Positions 26,161-34,229 of a stretch of 64,000 nucleotides of DNA are shown one piece after another. The stretch comes from an uncultured Bryobacterales bacterium (GTDB taxonomy: Bacteria > Acidobacteriota > Terriglobia > Bryobacterales > UBA6623). Each line of letters begins with the position of its first letter. The first letter of the stretch is position 1. The notes under the pieces are model-generated. The model did not search any database. It had not been told where the DNA came from and worked only from the letters and a program-made list of their open reading frames with translations. The translations under genes were made by a program, and so were the position numbers. Where the stretch lies: positions 4,042,062 through 4,106,061 of the forward strand of contig OX638379.1 in NCBI GenBank assembly GCA_951813605.1, written 5' to 3'.

Positions 26161-27271
26161 CGCGCTCATATCGGTCGCGCTGGCAGCTGCGGAGCGGGGC
26201 CTGATGCCGGATGTCGCGATTCGATTCGGCATCCGGCGCCTCTGCGCGGCGCGATTGCGGGAGGAGGCGCGCCGCTGCGCGTCCGCCCGTTTCGCAGGAA
26301 GTTCCGGGCACGCACCCGTGGCTCTGACACCAGAGGTCGCCAACCGGCAGCATTACGAGGTGCCTCCGGAGTTTCTTGAAAGGGTGCTCGGCCCTTCGCT
26401 GAAATACAGCTGCTGCTACTGGGAACAACCGACCAGCACCCTAGCGGAAGCCGAGAGATCCGCGCTCCGTTCCACCTGCGCTCGGGCTCAGATCGAAGAC
26501 GGCCAGGACGTGCTCGAACTCGGCTGCGGCTGGGGCTCGGCTGCTCTTTGGATAGCGCAGGAATACCGGCTCTGCACAGTGACTGCCGTATCGAATTCCC
26601 GGTTGCAGCGCGAGTTCATCATCGAGCGGGCCCGGCGGCTGGGAATCGAGAACCTCCGCGTGCTGACCGCCGACATGAACGACTTCGACACCAGCCGGCG
26701 CTTCGACCGCGTCATCTCGATTGAGATGTTCGAGCACATGCGAAATCACGGCGAGCTGTTGCGGCGTGTCGGGAAGTGGCTCAAGCCGGGAGGAAGGCTG
26801 TTCGTTCACCTATTCTGTCACCGTCGCTATGCCTACCAGTTCGAGACTGACGGGGCCGCGAACTGGATGGGCCGCCACTTCTTTACAGGCGGAATGATGC
26901 CGAGCGAAGAGCTGCTTCCGAATTGCAGAAGCCCCTTGAGATTGCACGAGAGATGGCGCTGGAGCGGCGTTCACTACCAAAGGACAGCAATGGCGTGGCT
27001 GGAAAACCTTGACCGCGAGCGGGCCGATGTGCTCGCGGTGTTCCGCCATGTGTACGGGGCGCCGAAAGCCGAGCTTTGGCTCGCCAGATGGCGCATTTTC
27101 TTCTTGGCCTGCGCCGAGCTCTGGGGATTCAGACAGGGCTCGGAATGGTACGTTTCGCACTATCTTTTCGGGAAGCCCCGCGGGGACGGACCGTCCTGGC
27201 CGACTCAGTCCGGGAAGCAAGTGGAAGGGCCGGAGCCTTTCAAGTCGGGGGAGCCGACAATTGCCAGTTGA
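26153..27271 (+). CDS. cyclopropane-synthase-like S-adenosylmethionine methyltransferase 2
   Basis: 372 residues from the ATG at 26153. GAGAGG lies 5 nt upstream, which supports this ATG over the GTG at 26147; it overlaps the DUF1295 gene by 8 nt. Motifs are NRQHYEVPPEFLERVLG, YSCCYW, the SAM loop LELGCGWGSAALWIA, ISIEMFEHMRNHGELL, LFVHLFCHR with the His lacking in copy 1, and GVHYQRTAMAWLENL with the catalytic Tyr region. There is no N-terminal CFA-synthase extension. It resembles the shorter CFA-like group that includes the UfaM type, which methylates a vaccenoyl chain on the way to furan fatty acids (from memory), and the plant N-methyltransferase-like branch. Confidence 0.88.
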   Translation: MTDALISVALAAAERGLMPDVAIRFGIRRLCAARLREEARRCASARFAGSSGHAPVALTPEVANRQHYEVPPEFLERVLGPSLKYSCCYWEQPTSTLAEAERSALRSTCARAQIEDGQDVLELGCGWGSAALWIAQEYRLCTVTAVSNSRLQREFIIERARRLGIENLRVLTADMNDFDTSRRFDRVISIEMFEHMRNHGELLRRVGKWLKPGGRLFVHLFCHRRYAYQFETDGAANWMGRHFFTGGMMPSEELLPNCRSPLRLHERWRWSGVHYQRTAMAWLENLDRERADVLAVFRHVYGAPKAELWLARWRIFFLACAELWGFRQGSEWYVSHYLFGKPRGDGPSWPTQSGKQVEGPEPFKSGEPTIAS

Positions 27272-28223
27272 GCGATCCGCGGACCCGCCTGCGCCGTACA
27301 AGATGGCGACGATCGCCCGGCTGACTTCGTTCTCTCCGCAGCGGCTGAGGGCTTGGGAGCGCCGCTACAACCTGCTCCGTCCGAAGCGAGGCCCGGGAGG
27401 GCACCGCCTCTATGGCACAGAGGATCTGCGCGTGCTCCGTGAGGTTCGGAAACTGCTGGACGGCGGTCGCTCAATCGGGGAGATCAACGACATCGGTCGT
27501 GACGCGCTCCTTGGCAAGCGTCCACGACTGCCCGTCACACCGTCGTTGGTGGACCGCTGGATTCGCGGCATTGTAAACGCTGCCCTCGGAATGGACGACC
27601 GGACGATTCACAGGATTCTGGACGATGCGCTTTCCTCGCTGCCCTCGGAGCTGGCAATCGATCGCGTGGTGGGAGCGGCGCAGCAGCGCCTTGGAAGGCT
27701 CTGGACGCGGGGCGGCTGCACTATCGCCAGCGAGCACATGGCTTCCGGGATCTTTGTGTTCCGCGTGAGAACCCTCGTCGAGGCGGCAGCTTCGGAGAAT
27801 CCAGCCGACGCCCCTCGGATACTGTGTGCGTGCTTTCCTGGAGAGCGGCACGAACTCGGCCTGCTCAATATCGGCTATTCCCTCGCGCTCCGGGGCTCCC
27901 GCATCACAATGCTTGGAGCGGACGTTCCTCTCTCCGACTTGGAGAAGGCCTGTGCGGTGCTGGCACCCAGAGCGACGCTGATATCGGTGTCCAGTCGGAC
28001 TCTGTTCGAAGCGAGCAAGGCCGAATTGCTGGAATTCCGCGAGCGCCTAGACGCCCGCACCGCGGTCGTTCTGGGAGGGAAAGGCGCGCCCTCTTGCGTT
28101 GCCGGCAGCCTAGGCACGGCCATGATGGTCATCCCGTCCACGGGACCGCCGTCGGAAACCGCGCAGTCATTGCTAATGGCGTTGGGATTTCCGGACGGCG
28201 TCGTGACAGCGATTGACGAGTAG
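27261..28223 (+). CDS. MerR-family regulator with cobalamin-binding photoreceptor domain (CarH/LitR type)
   Basis: 320 residues from the TTG at 27261, chosen because GGGGGAG lies 7 nt upstream and because the ATG at 27303 would cut into the helix-turn-helix (YKMATIARLTSFSPQRLRAW). The DNA-binding part ends ERRYNLLRPKRGPGGHRLYG. The C-terminal half is a methionine-synthase-like B12 domain with W148-x9-E158-H159 (WTRGGCTIASEH) and E-x-H197-x-x-G (GERHELG). Both signatures are those of adenosylcobalamin photoreceptors: Trp and the EH pair cap the cofactor and His197 would be the lower axial ligand. Such proteins repress in the dark and release DNA when light breaks the Co-C bond. It overlaps the second methyltransferase gene by 11 nt and probably controls its own operon through the repeats at 20400-20432. 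Confidence 0.9.
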   Translation: MPVERSADPPAPYKMATIARLTSFSPQRLRAWERRYNLLRPKRGPGGHRLYGTEDLRVLREVRKLLDGGRSIGEINDIGRDALLGKRPRLPVTPSLVDRWIRGIVNAALGMDDRTIHRILDDALSSLPSELAIDRVVGAAQQRLGRLWTRGGCTIASEHMASGIFVFRVRTLVEAAASENPADAPRILCACFPGERHELGLLNIGYSLALRGSRITMLGADVPLSDLEKACAVLAPRATLISVSSRTLFEASKAELLEFRERLDARTAVVLGGKGAPSCVAGSLGTAMMVIPSTGPPSETAQSLLMALGFPDGVVTAIDE

Positions 28224-28678
28224 CCGGATGGGCCCGGGCAGTTCGCATCCCGCCGCGTGGTGTATTCAGCCGTCGTCGACATTGCTGCCGGAACGACAGC
28301 AGCTCAAGACAGCCGACGGATGACCACCGGCTCTCTTTCCGTGGCGTCGGACGGCGTCTCCTGCGCCTGTTTCGCGACGAAGGAATCCTTACCTCGGCCG
28401 ACTCCGGTTTTCGGGCGGGTTCCCGAGAGTGGATCTCGCCGTGGGTTCGTGACCTGGCTCAAACGATCCATCCGAGTTTCGGCGAACGAGCCCGGTCCGG
28501 CCGGAACTCCCGCTGGCGGGCGCGGCCGTGGTGCGCTTTAGATGCTCGTTCCCGGTCGGTACGGGCATGCGCAGGTCTTGCGGGAGTCAACTCCGCAGCG
28601 CCGGGTCGGCGTGCAAGAATGCATCTCAATCGGTCGCCGAGAATGGCCTGGCACCTGGCGAGCCCGTGGCAGCTGCCG
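28224..28678. other. intergenic stretch after the lipid operon
   Basis: About 455 bp with only unconvincing short frames and no clear terminator hairpin. It ends at the TACAAT box of the aminotransferase gene. Confidence 0.4.
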
Positions 28679-28684
28679 TACAAT
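28679..28684 (+). promoter_or_regulatory. -10 box TACAAT of a leaderless-type promoter
   Basis: TACAAT ends 7 nt before the ATG at 28692 and no Shine-Dalgarno intervenes (ctgctcc), so the start codon would be the first or second base of the mRNA. Confidence 0.5.
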
Positions 28685-28691
28685 CTGCTCC

Positions 28692-29624
28692 ATGCCGGCC
28701 TCGGTCGGTGCCGGCACACCAGACACGATGCAACTCCCTGACGCGCGCAATGCCGAGATCCTAGTCCACGTAGACGGAGAGCTGAAACCCCGCTCGGAAG
28801 CCAAGGTCTCCGTTTTCGACAGTTCGGTCCAAGGCGGCGACGCTGTCTGGGAAGGATTGCGGGTCTATCGGAGACGGGTCGCGGATCTCGACCGCCACTT
28901 GGACCGGCTGTTCGCCTCGGCGCACGCGATGGCTTTCAAAGGCATGCCTTCTCGAGAGGCGGTGCGCCAAGGGCTCTTCGAGACGTTGCGGGCAAATGGC
29001 ATGACCGATGGAGCCCACGTCCGTCTTACGCTGACCCGCGGAGAGAAAGTCACCTCCGGGATGAGCCCCCACTTCAACCAGTCGGGCTGCACCTTGATCG
29101 TCCTCGCCGAGTGGAAGGAACTCGTCTACGACCCTCAGGGCATCCGGCTGATCACATCCTCGGTGCGACGCAATACCCCGCAGTGTCTCGACTCCAAGAT
29201 CCATCACAACAACCTGATCAACAACATACTTGCCAAGATCGAGGCTAATCTCGCGGGCGTGGATGACGCTGTGATGCTGGATATCAACGGTTTCGTCTCT
29301 GAGACGAACGCCACGAATGTCTTCCTGGTTCGAGCGGGCACGTTGCTCACGCCGCACGCGGACAGTTGCCTGCCGGGCATTACCCGAACAGCCGTGATGG
29401 AAACCGCTCGGGACGACGGCATAACGGTGGTCGAGAAGAATCTCTCTCTTACCGAGGTCTACACGGCCGACGAGATGTTCACTACGGGAACGATGGGCGG
29501 CCTTGCTCCGGTACTCGATGTCGATGGGCGTCGAATCGGAAGCGGGGCCCGCGGGCCAGTCACCATTCGTCTGCAGCGATTGCACGCCGAACGCGCCTTC
29601 GCGGACGGAGAGCCTTTCATCTAA
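28692..29624 (+). CDS. class IV aminotransferase (branched-chain/D-amino acid aminotransferase fold)
   Basis: 310 residues from the ATG at 28692; the frame is open from 28542 but the start follows a TACAAT box by 7 nt. It is a PLP enzyme of fold type IV: SVFDSSVQGGDAVWEGLRVY at the N-terminus, the catalytic lysine in DSKIHHNNLINNI, FVSETNATNVFLV with the phosphate-binding Glu/Asn region, and DEMFTTGTMGGLAPV with the TGT loop. Branched-chain aminotransferase is the nearest textbook match, but D-amino-acid aminotransferase or aminodeoxychorismate lyase activities share the fold. It precedes a class V aminotransferase, about 240 bp downstream. Confidence 0.88.
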   Translation: MPASVGAGTPDTMQLPDARNAEILVHVDGELKPRSEAKVSVFDSSVQGGDAVWEGLRVYRRRVADLDRHLDRLFASAHAMAFKGMPSREAVRQGLFETLRANGMTDGAHVRLTLTRGEKVTSGMSPHFNQSGCTLIVLAEWKELVYDPQGIRLITSSVRRNTPQCLDSKIHHNNLINNILAKIEANLAGVDDAVMLDINGFVSETNATNVFLVRAGTLLTPHADSCLPGITRTAVMETARDDGITVVEKNLSLTEVYTADEMFTTGTMGGLAPVLDVDGRRIGSGARGPVTIRLQRLHAERAFADGEPFI

Positions 29625-29847
29625 CGCGGGAGGGTTGCGGCACGATTCTCGGCGTCTCTTGCCAGCGACTTGTGGCGGGCAACGAGGAGGTTCGGGCATT
29701 TCCCCACCAATTGCGGATCGGAGCAGCTGAACTAGGTAAGGCGAGCTTTGCAATCGAAACCTCCGGCAGTCCCTATTGGTTCCTCCAGCTCTCGTTTCAA
29801 GAGCCACGGAGCGCTTGCCAACGGCCTTGAGGGATCGGAACGTCTGC

Positions 29848-29853
29848 TACGCT
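29848..29853 (+). promoter_or_regulatory. -10 box TACGCT of a leaderless-type promoter
   Basis: TACGCT ends 9 nt before the ATG at 29863, repeating the spacing seen at 3389, 19963 and 38810. The box itself is weaker than in those cases. Confidence 0.4.
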
Positions 29854-29862
29854 CTCCCCAGG

Positions 29863-31107
29863 ATGGCTACAGAAGCAACACGACGGCAATTCCTGGGCGG
29901 TATCGCGACCGCGTCGGCGCTGGCCGCTAGCCCGGCCAAAGCGCGCGCGGCGGAGGAGGCGGAGGCGCGCTGGCAAACGGTTCGGAAACAGTTTCCTTTT
30001 CGGGAAGAGCGGGTGCCGATGAACGCGGCCAACCTGTGTCCGTCTCCCGAGAGCGTCGCGAGGACAGTGACGGAGCTAACCCGGTCGATCGATGTCGATT
30101 GCTCGTTTCAGAATCGCGCGCGTTACGCGACCGACCGCGAGGCAGCGCGCACGCTGGTGGCTGCCCAAGTGGGAGCCGAAGCGGACGAGATCGCGCTTGT
30201 TCGCAATACCAGCGAAGCGAACAACATCATCAACAACGGACTTGATCTCGAAACCGGCGACGAAGTCGTGATCTGGGATCAGAACCACCCGACAAACAAC
30301 GTCGCTTGGGCGGTACGAGCCCGTCGCCGCGGATTCACGGTGCGGTCCGTGACGGTTCCGGCACAGCCCAACGACCCGGACGATCTGATTCAGCCGTTCC
30401 TTAGGGCGCTCACGCCTAGGACTCGTGTGCTGTCACTCACCCACGCCTCGAATATCAGCGGTATTCTGCTTCCGGTTAGGGAGCTGTGCATGATCGCCCA
30501 CCGTTCGGGTATTCACGTCCATGTGGACGGCGCCCAGACCTGGGGGGCTCTCCAGGTCGACCTGCATGATCTCGGCTGCGACTCCTACGCCGCCAGCGCG
30601 CACAAATGGTTCTGCGGACCGAAGGAAGTCGGCCTGCTCTACACCCGAAGCGAGCGGATCCGGGACATCTGGCCCAACACCGTGGCCCCGGGATGGGGTG
30701 CGACTGCGGACACCGACCTTGTGGGCGCCCGGAAGTTCGAGTCGATGGGACAGCGGGATGACGCCGCTCTCACCGCGTTGGGCGAAGCTGCCAAGTTTCA
30801 CGCTTCGATCGGGACGGCGCATGTCGAGGCTAGAGTCCGCGAGCTCGCTTCCCAGCTGAAGCAGTCCCTGCATGCGATTGGGGCCAACCTCGTCACTCCG
30901 ATGGCCGACGGCCTGAGCGCGGGCGTGTGCATTGTGAATGTGCCGTCCGAGAAACGCCAGGCGCTGTTCGAGGCAATGTACGACGAATTTGGCATCGCCG
31001 GCTCGACGGCCGGCGGCTTTCGCCTGTGTCCCCACGTTTACAACACCCGCGAGCATGTCGAGAGAGCGGCACGGGGCCTCGATGCGCATCGAAGCCTGTG
31101 GTCGTGA
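29863..31107 (+). CDS. Tat-exported class V aminotransferase (cysteine desulfurase/isopenicillin-N epimerase-like)
   Basis: 414 residues from the ATG at 29863, which begins a Tat signal (ATRRQFLGGIATASALAAS). The PLP fold is complete: VRNTSEANNIINNGL, VIWDQNHPTNN, LSLTHASNISG, then the cofactor Asp and His in HVHVDGAQTWGAL, and the Schiff-base lysine in YAASAHKWFCGPKEVGLLY. This sequence style (His at the DGAQ site, SAHKW lysine) is that of the isopenicillin-N-epimerase-like branch rather than IscS or SufS, and the active-site Cys loop of desulfurases is not obvious. Export of a PLP enzyme via Tat, already folded with cofactor, is common in this lineage. Substrate unknown. Confidence 0.88.
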   Translation: MATEATRRQFLGGIATASALAASPAKARAAEEAEARWQTVRKQFPFREERVPMNAANLCPSPESVARTVTELTRSIDVDCSFQNRARYATDREAARTLVAAQVGAEADEIALVRNTSEANNIINNGLDLETGDEVVIWDQNHPTNNVAWAVRARRRGFTVRSVTVPAQPNDPDDLIQPFLRALTPRTRVLSLTHASNISGILLPVRELCMIAHRSGIHVHVDGAQTWGALQVDLHDLGCDSYAASAHKWFCGPKEVGLLYTRSERIRDIWPNTVAPGWGATADTDLVGARKFESMGQRDDAALTALGEAAKFHASIGTAHVEARVRELASQLKQSLHAIGANLVTPMADGLSAGVCIVNVPSEKRQALFEAMYDEFGIAGSTAGGFRLCPHVYNTREHVERAARGLDAHRSLWS

Positions 31108-31670
31108 GTGCCGCGAACGCACATGGATTTCCTGTTGCCCGGGGCACCGGCGCCATCGGCAATCCTCCACCGGTAGACCGATGAACCTCGTCGCGGGAAA
31201 ACTCTTCCGTATCGTGCGCCAGTGGTCAACTCGGTCCTATTGGGCTATTGCCCGAAGTGCACGAATACAGGCATGCGGAAGTCCTTCGCTCGAGATGCTC
31301 GGGACCGACACCCACACTGCCTAGACGCAACCAATCGGATCCTCCCGAAGGGTCGGTGCCGAGCTCAGAGGTCAGGAATTCTGCGGCTCGGCGCAGAGCG
31401 GGGGTCGACGGAATACGGCAAGAAATTTATCTGATTATTAATCAATCGCACATAAAATAGAATAGACAAGCCGAAAAATTCGATCGATTGCCGTTTCAAG
31501 TCCCGATGCGTTGTGAATCGGAGAATGTTGGACATGGCATTCCAGATCGTTGGTCTAGGATATGGATAGTTTCTTATCCTATAGCGTGAGTCGACCTCGG
31601 CAGCACTGCAAACACGCTGCAAGGATCGCGACGAAAGCTGGCTGGATAAGCAAGAGGTCACGTCTACGCC
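31108..31670. other. intergenic region with an AT-rich island
   Basis: 560 bp without a supported gene. Around 31422-31485 the sequence becomes sharply AT-rich (ttatctgattattaatcaat and cataaaatagaatag), unlike the surrounding DNA. It could be an old insertion boundary or a strong promoter region for the broken gene at 31671. Confidence 0.4.
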
Positions 31671-33249
31671 ATGGCTAGCAGGCGAGCATTGGAGTTTCTC
31701 TTGGTGCCGGATGGCGGAGCGGCACGACAGGTCCGGCGGACCCTCGCAACCGCCTCCGCACGGTCCGGGGTCATCGTCGGAAGTTGGTCGGAACTGCGCG
31801 CACGCGCACATGAGGCTTACTTCATCCCTGAATCACGAGGCACGGCAGGCGAATTCGAACGGGCCTTGGTCGAATCGGACGGCGCTTTCTGGAGCGAGAG
31901 CTTTTCGGCCGCGCCTGCTTAGCGACGACGAGGCAAGCGCCTTGATTCGCCGTGCCTTGGACGCACCGACAAAGCCAATGCAATCGCCGACGAACTGGCG
32001 GCTTTCGGCTATGACTACGATTGGGGCAAGAAGCGACCCCCTGTCGATGTGTTCCGCGACGAGCTGCGCAAGGTGCTGGACCTGTTTCGGTCCATCGGCC
32101 TGTCGGATGCGGATCTAGCGAGGGCGCACGCCGCCGCCGCGACGAAAGAGGTCGCGAGGCGATATGGAAGGACGCGAGACGGGGATGCGCTCCGGCGGGA
32201 GCTGAAGCAGCGGGTCCAAGAGCTGCTCCGCGAGTTGCCGCAAAGCCTGGCTCCGGAGTTCGGACGCAACAAGGCCGCCAAGGAACAGTCCGGCCGGGAC
32301 TTCCGCAACCGTCAAGAGGCGGCTCAAGGCGACGCCCTCGAGCACGACTGGAAACTGTGGCAAGACCTGAGACTGCTAAGGGCCTCGACGCAGACGCTGA
32401 GGCGCGAGCCAAGGCAATGGATAGATCCGGCGATATGGATACCCCCGTCGAATTCGCATCAACGGCCAGAGGCTATTGGTCGCTATTGCGCAGCCGCTGC
32501 ATGCTGGATGAGGATAAGCGCGAATTCAAGGTGGCAGCGGAAACGTTCCCGTGTCACGTCACGGAGGGAGAAGCGGAACTGCCGGATGACTTTTTTCTTG
32601 GAGCCGCGCGGACCGAGCTGGAATTGGCTGTCGTGGGGCGTCGCGCGATCCGGCCTGGACCCGTTGCTGCCGCATTGACGCCAGACAGCCGCGCCCCCTC
32701 CGGCTAGACAGTGCGGACGACAGATCGCCGGGCGTGGAGGTGCGCTCGGAGCGTTACGGGGAGCGATTGGTCCTGGAGGTGGACCTGGCCGGGACGGAAC
32801 TCGGCACGTTCCTCCACCGCTGCTTCGAGATCGTGGGGAGCCGGCCGGATCTCGCGGATCGCATCCCGGAGTTGACGGGCATGAACGCATCGGCATCGGC
32901 GATCTCAGCTATCGCGTCTGCCGTTGGGCGATTCAAAACACGGCTTGCCGCATCTCTCCAAGCCAAGGCCGTCTTGCGCGATTGGCCTGTGCTGATGGTC
33001 GATGGCGACGGCAGCACTATTGCCGGCACTGCTGATGCAATCGTCCAGACCCAGGAAGGCGTGTGGATCCTGGACCACAAGTCCGGCAGGATCGACGATC
33101 CTTCGGCAGCGTTCCAAAAGTACCGGCGGCAGCTCGGCGCGTACGTCCAGGCGTTCGAGGCGCGGAAAGCGAGGGTGCTCGGAGTCGGGATCCACTGGAT
33201 CCGACGAGGGGAAGTGACACGGGGGCAGATCGCGCCGAATAGGCGCTAG
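31671..33249 (+). pseudogene. decayed AddB/RecB-type helicase-nuclease gene
   Basis: Three reading frames together look like one lost protein. Frame 1 (ATG 31671) gives an AddB-like N-terminus (LEFLLVPDGGAARQVRRTLA, VGSWSELRARAHEAYFIPE) up to TAG 31920, and the same frame resumes at about 31965 (KANAIADELAAFGYDYDWGKK, VDVFRDELRKVLDLFRSIGL). Another frame near 32400-32620 has YWSLLRSRCMLDEDKREFK and LPDDFFLGAARTELEL. From about 32677 to 33249 a third frame holds the PD-(D/E)XK nuclease end: GTELGTFLHRCFE, GTADAIVQTQEGVWILDHKSG and QLGAYVQAFE. At under 530 codons in all it is far shorter than AddB, so large internal parts are gone. The nuclease motifs alone look intact. Confidence 0.6.
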
Positions 33250-34151
33250 AGCACCGGCTCATAGCGAGCCATGAGCGATTCCAGCTCCTTGACCTCTTCA
33301 GGGCGTACCTCCGGTAGCGGGGGGCGCACCGGGCCCGCGGGCTTGCCGAGGATCTCCATCGCCTTCTTCATCATGCTGACCTCGTAGCCCTTCCTGCGCG
33401 CGCGCATTGCGTAGAGAGGCAACACGTAATTCCGCATCAGGCGACCTAGGCTTGGGTAGTCGAGCATCGAGGCGCGCTCGTGCAACTGGAGCGAGAGCCG
33501 GGGAGCGATCGTCGCAATGCTGGACGTGTAGGTCCGAACGCCGATGGAGTAATAGCCCGGCACCATGTCGTCGCCGATCCCTCCGATCCAATGCAGACTG
33601 TCCCCGCAACGCTCCATGATGCGTTGGTAGTTGCGGATGTCTCCCTGCCCCTCCTTGAGCGCGATGAGATTGGGAATCGCCTGCGAGAGCCGGAAGACCT
33701 GGGTCGGATTGAGGTTGACTGTGTCCCGAGAATACAGGAAAAGACCTAAATCGACTGCGTCGCCGATGCGCTTGTAATAGCGCGCCAGGCCCTCGAAGTC
33801 CGCATTGGGATAGTACGGCGGAAACATCAGGATGCCGTCCGCGCCAGCCGCCTGGGCCTTCTGGGCCAGTTCGACCGAGAGACCTCCACCGAATCCGACA
33901 CCGGCTATTACGGCGGTCTTGCCGCCAACCTCCGCCACGGTCGCCTCGACAATCTGCAAGTGCTCCTCTGGCGTGAGGGAGTACATTTCCCCCGTCCCGC
34001 CCGCGGCAACGACCGCGCAGAGCGGGAACTTTGCCATGGCCGCGACGTTTGCGCGGTAGCCGTCCAGATCGAGGGAGTAGTCGGACTTGAAGTTCGTTAC
34101 GGGAAAGGCGATCACACCCTCGAGCCTGCCACGAAGTTCGTTCGGCGTCAT
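33246..34151 (-). CDS. dihydrodipicolinate-synthase family aldolase, 5-dehydro-4-deoxyglucarate dehydratase-like
   Basis: 301 residues, the normal length for this TIM-barrel family. The phosphate-style loop is AAGGTGEMYSLTPEEH, the conserved tyrosine is in LFLYSRDTVN and the Schiff-base lysine is in LIALKEGQGD. The LYSRD and GGTGE spellings favour the 5-keto-4-deoxyglucarate dehydratase (KdgD) branch over true DapA, as does FPVTNF near the N-terminus. That enzyme makes 2-oxoglutarate semialdehyde from a glucarate or galactarate intermediate. No other glucarate genes are adjacent. It is divergent from the acyl-CoA synthetase gene, 78 bp between starts; GACAAT lies 7 nt upstream of its ATG, another possible leaderless start. 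Confidence 0.85.
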   Translation of the reverse strand: MTPNELRGRLEGVIAFPVTNFKSDYSLDLDGYRANVAAMAKFPLCAVVAAGGTGEMYSLTPEEHLQIVEATVAEVGGKTAVIAGVGFGGGLSVELAQKAQAAGADGILMFPPYYPNADFEGLARYYKRIGDAVDLGLFLYSRDTVNLNPTQVFRLSQAIPNLIALKEGQGDIRNYQRIMERCGDSLHWIGGIGDDMVPGYYSIGVRTYTSSIATIAPRLSLQLHERASMLDYPSLGRLMRNYVLPLYAMRARRKGYEVSMMKKAMEILGKPAGPVRPPLPEVRPEEVKELESLMARYEPVL

Positions 34152-34229
34152 GGGCTACATTGTCGCGCATCGGCGAAACTCGGCGACCAAACATCACAGG
34201 TTGCCGTTCGTGTAACCTTGCACGCAGCG

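Noticed and set aside
31222..31434. Small ORF with a CPKC motif (GYCPKCTNTG) as a zinc-ribbon protein
   Set aside because: Only one Cys pair, no second pair at a fitting distance, no ribosome site and poor coding character downstream.
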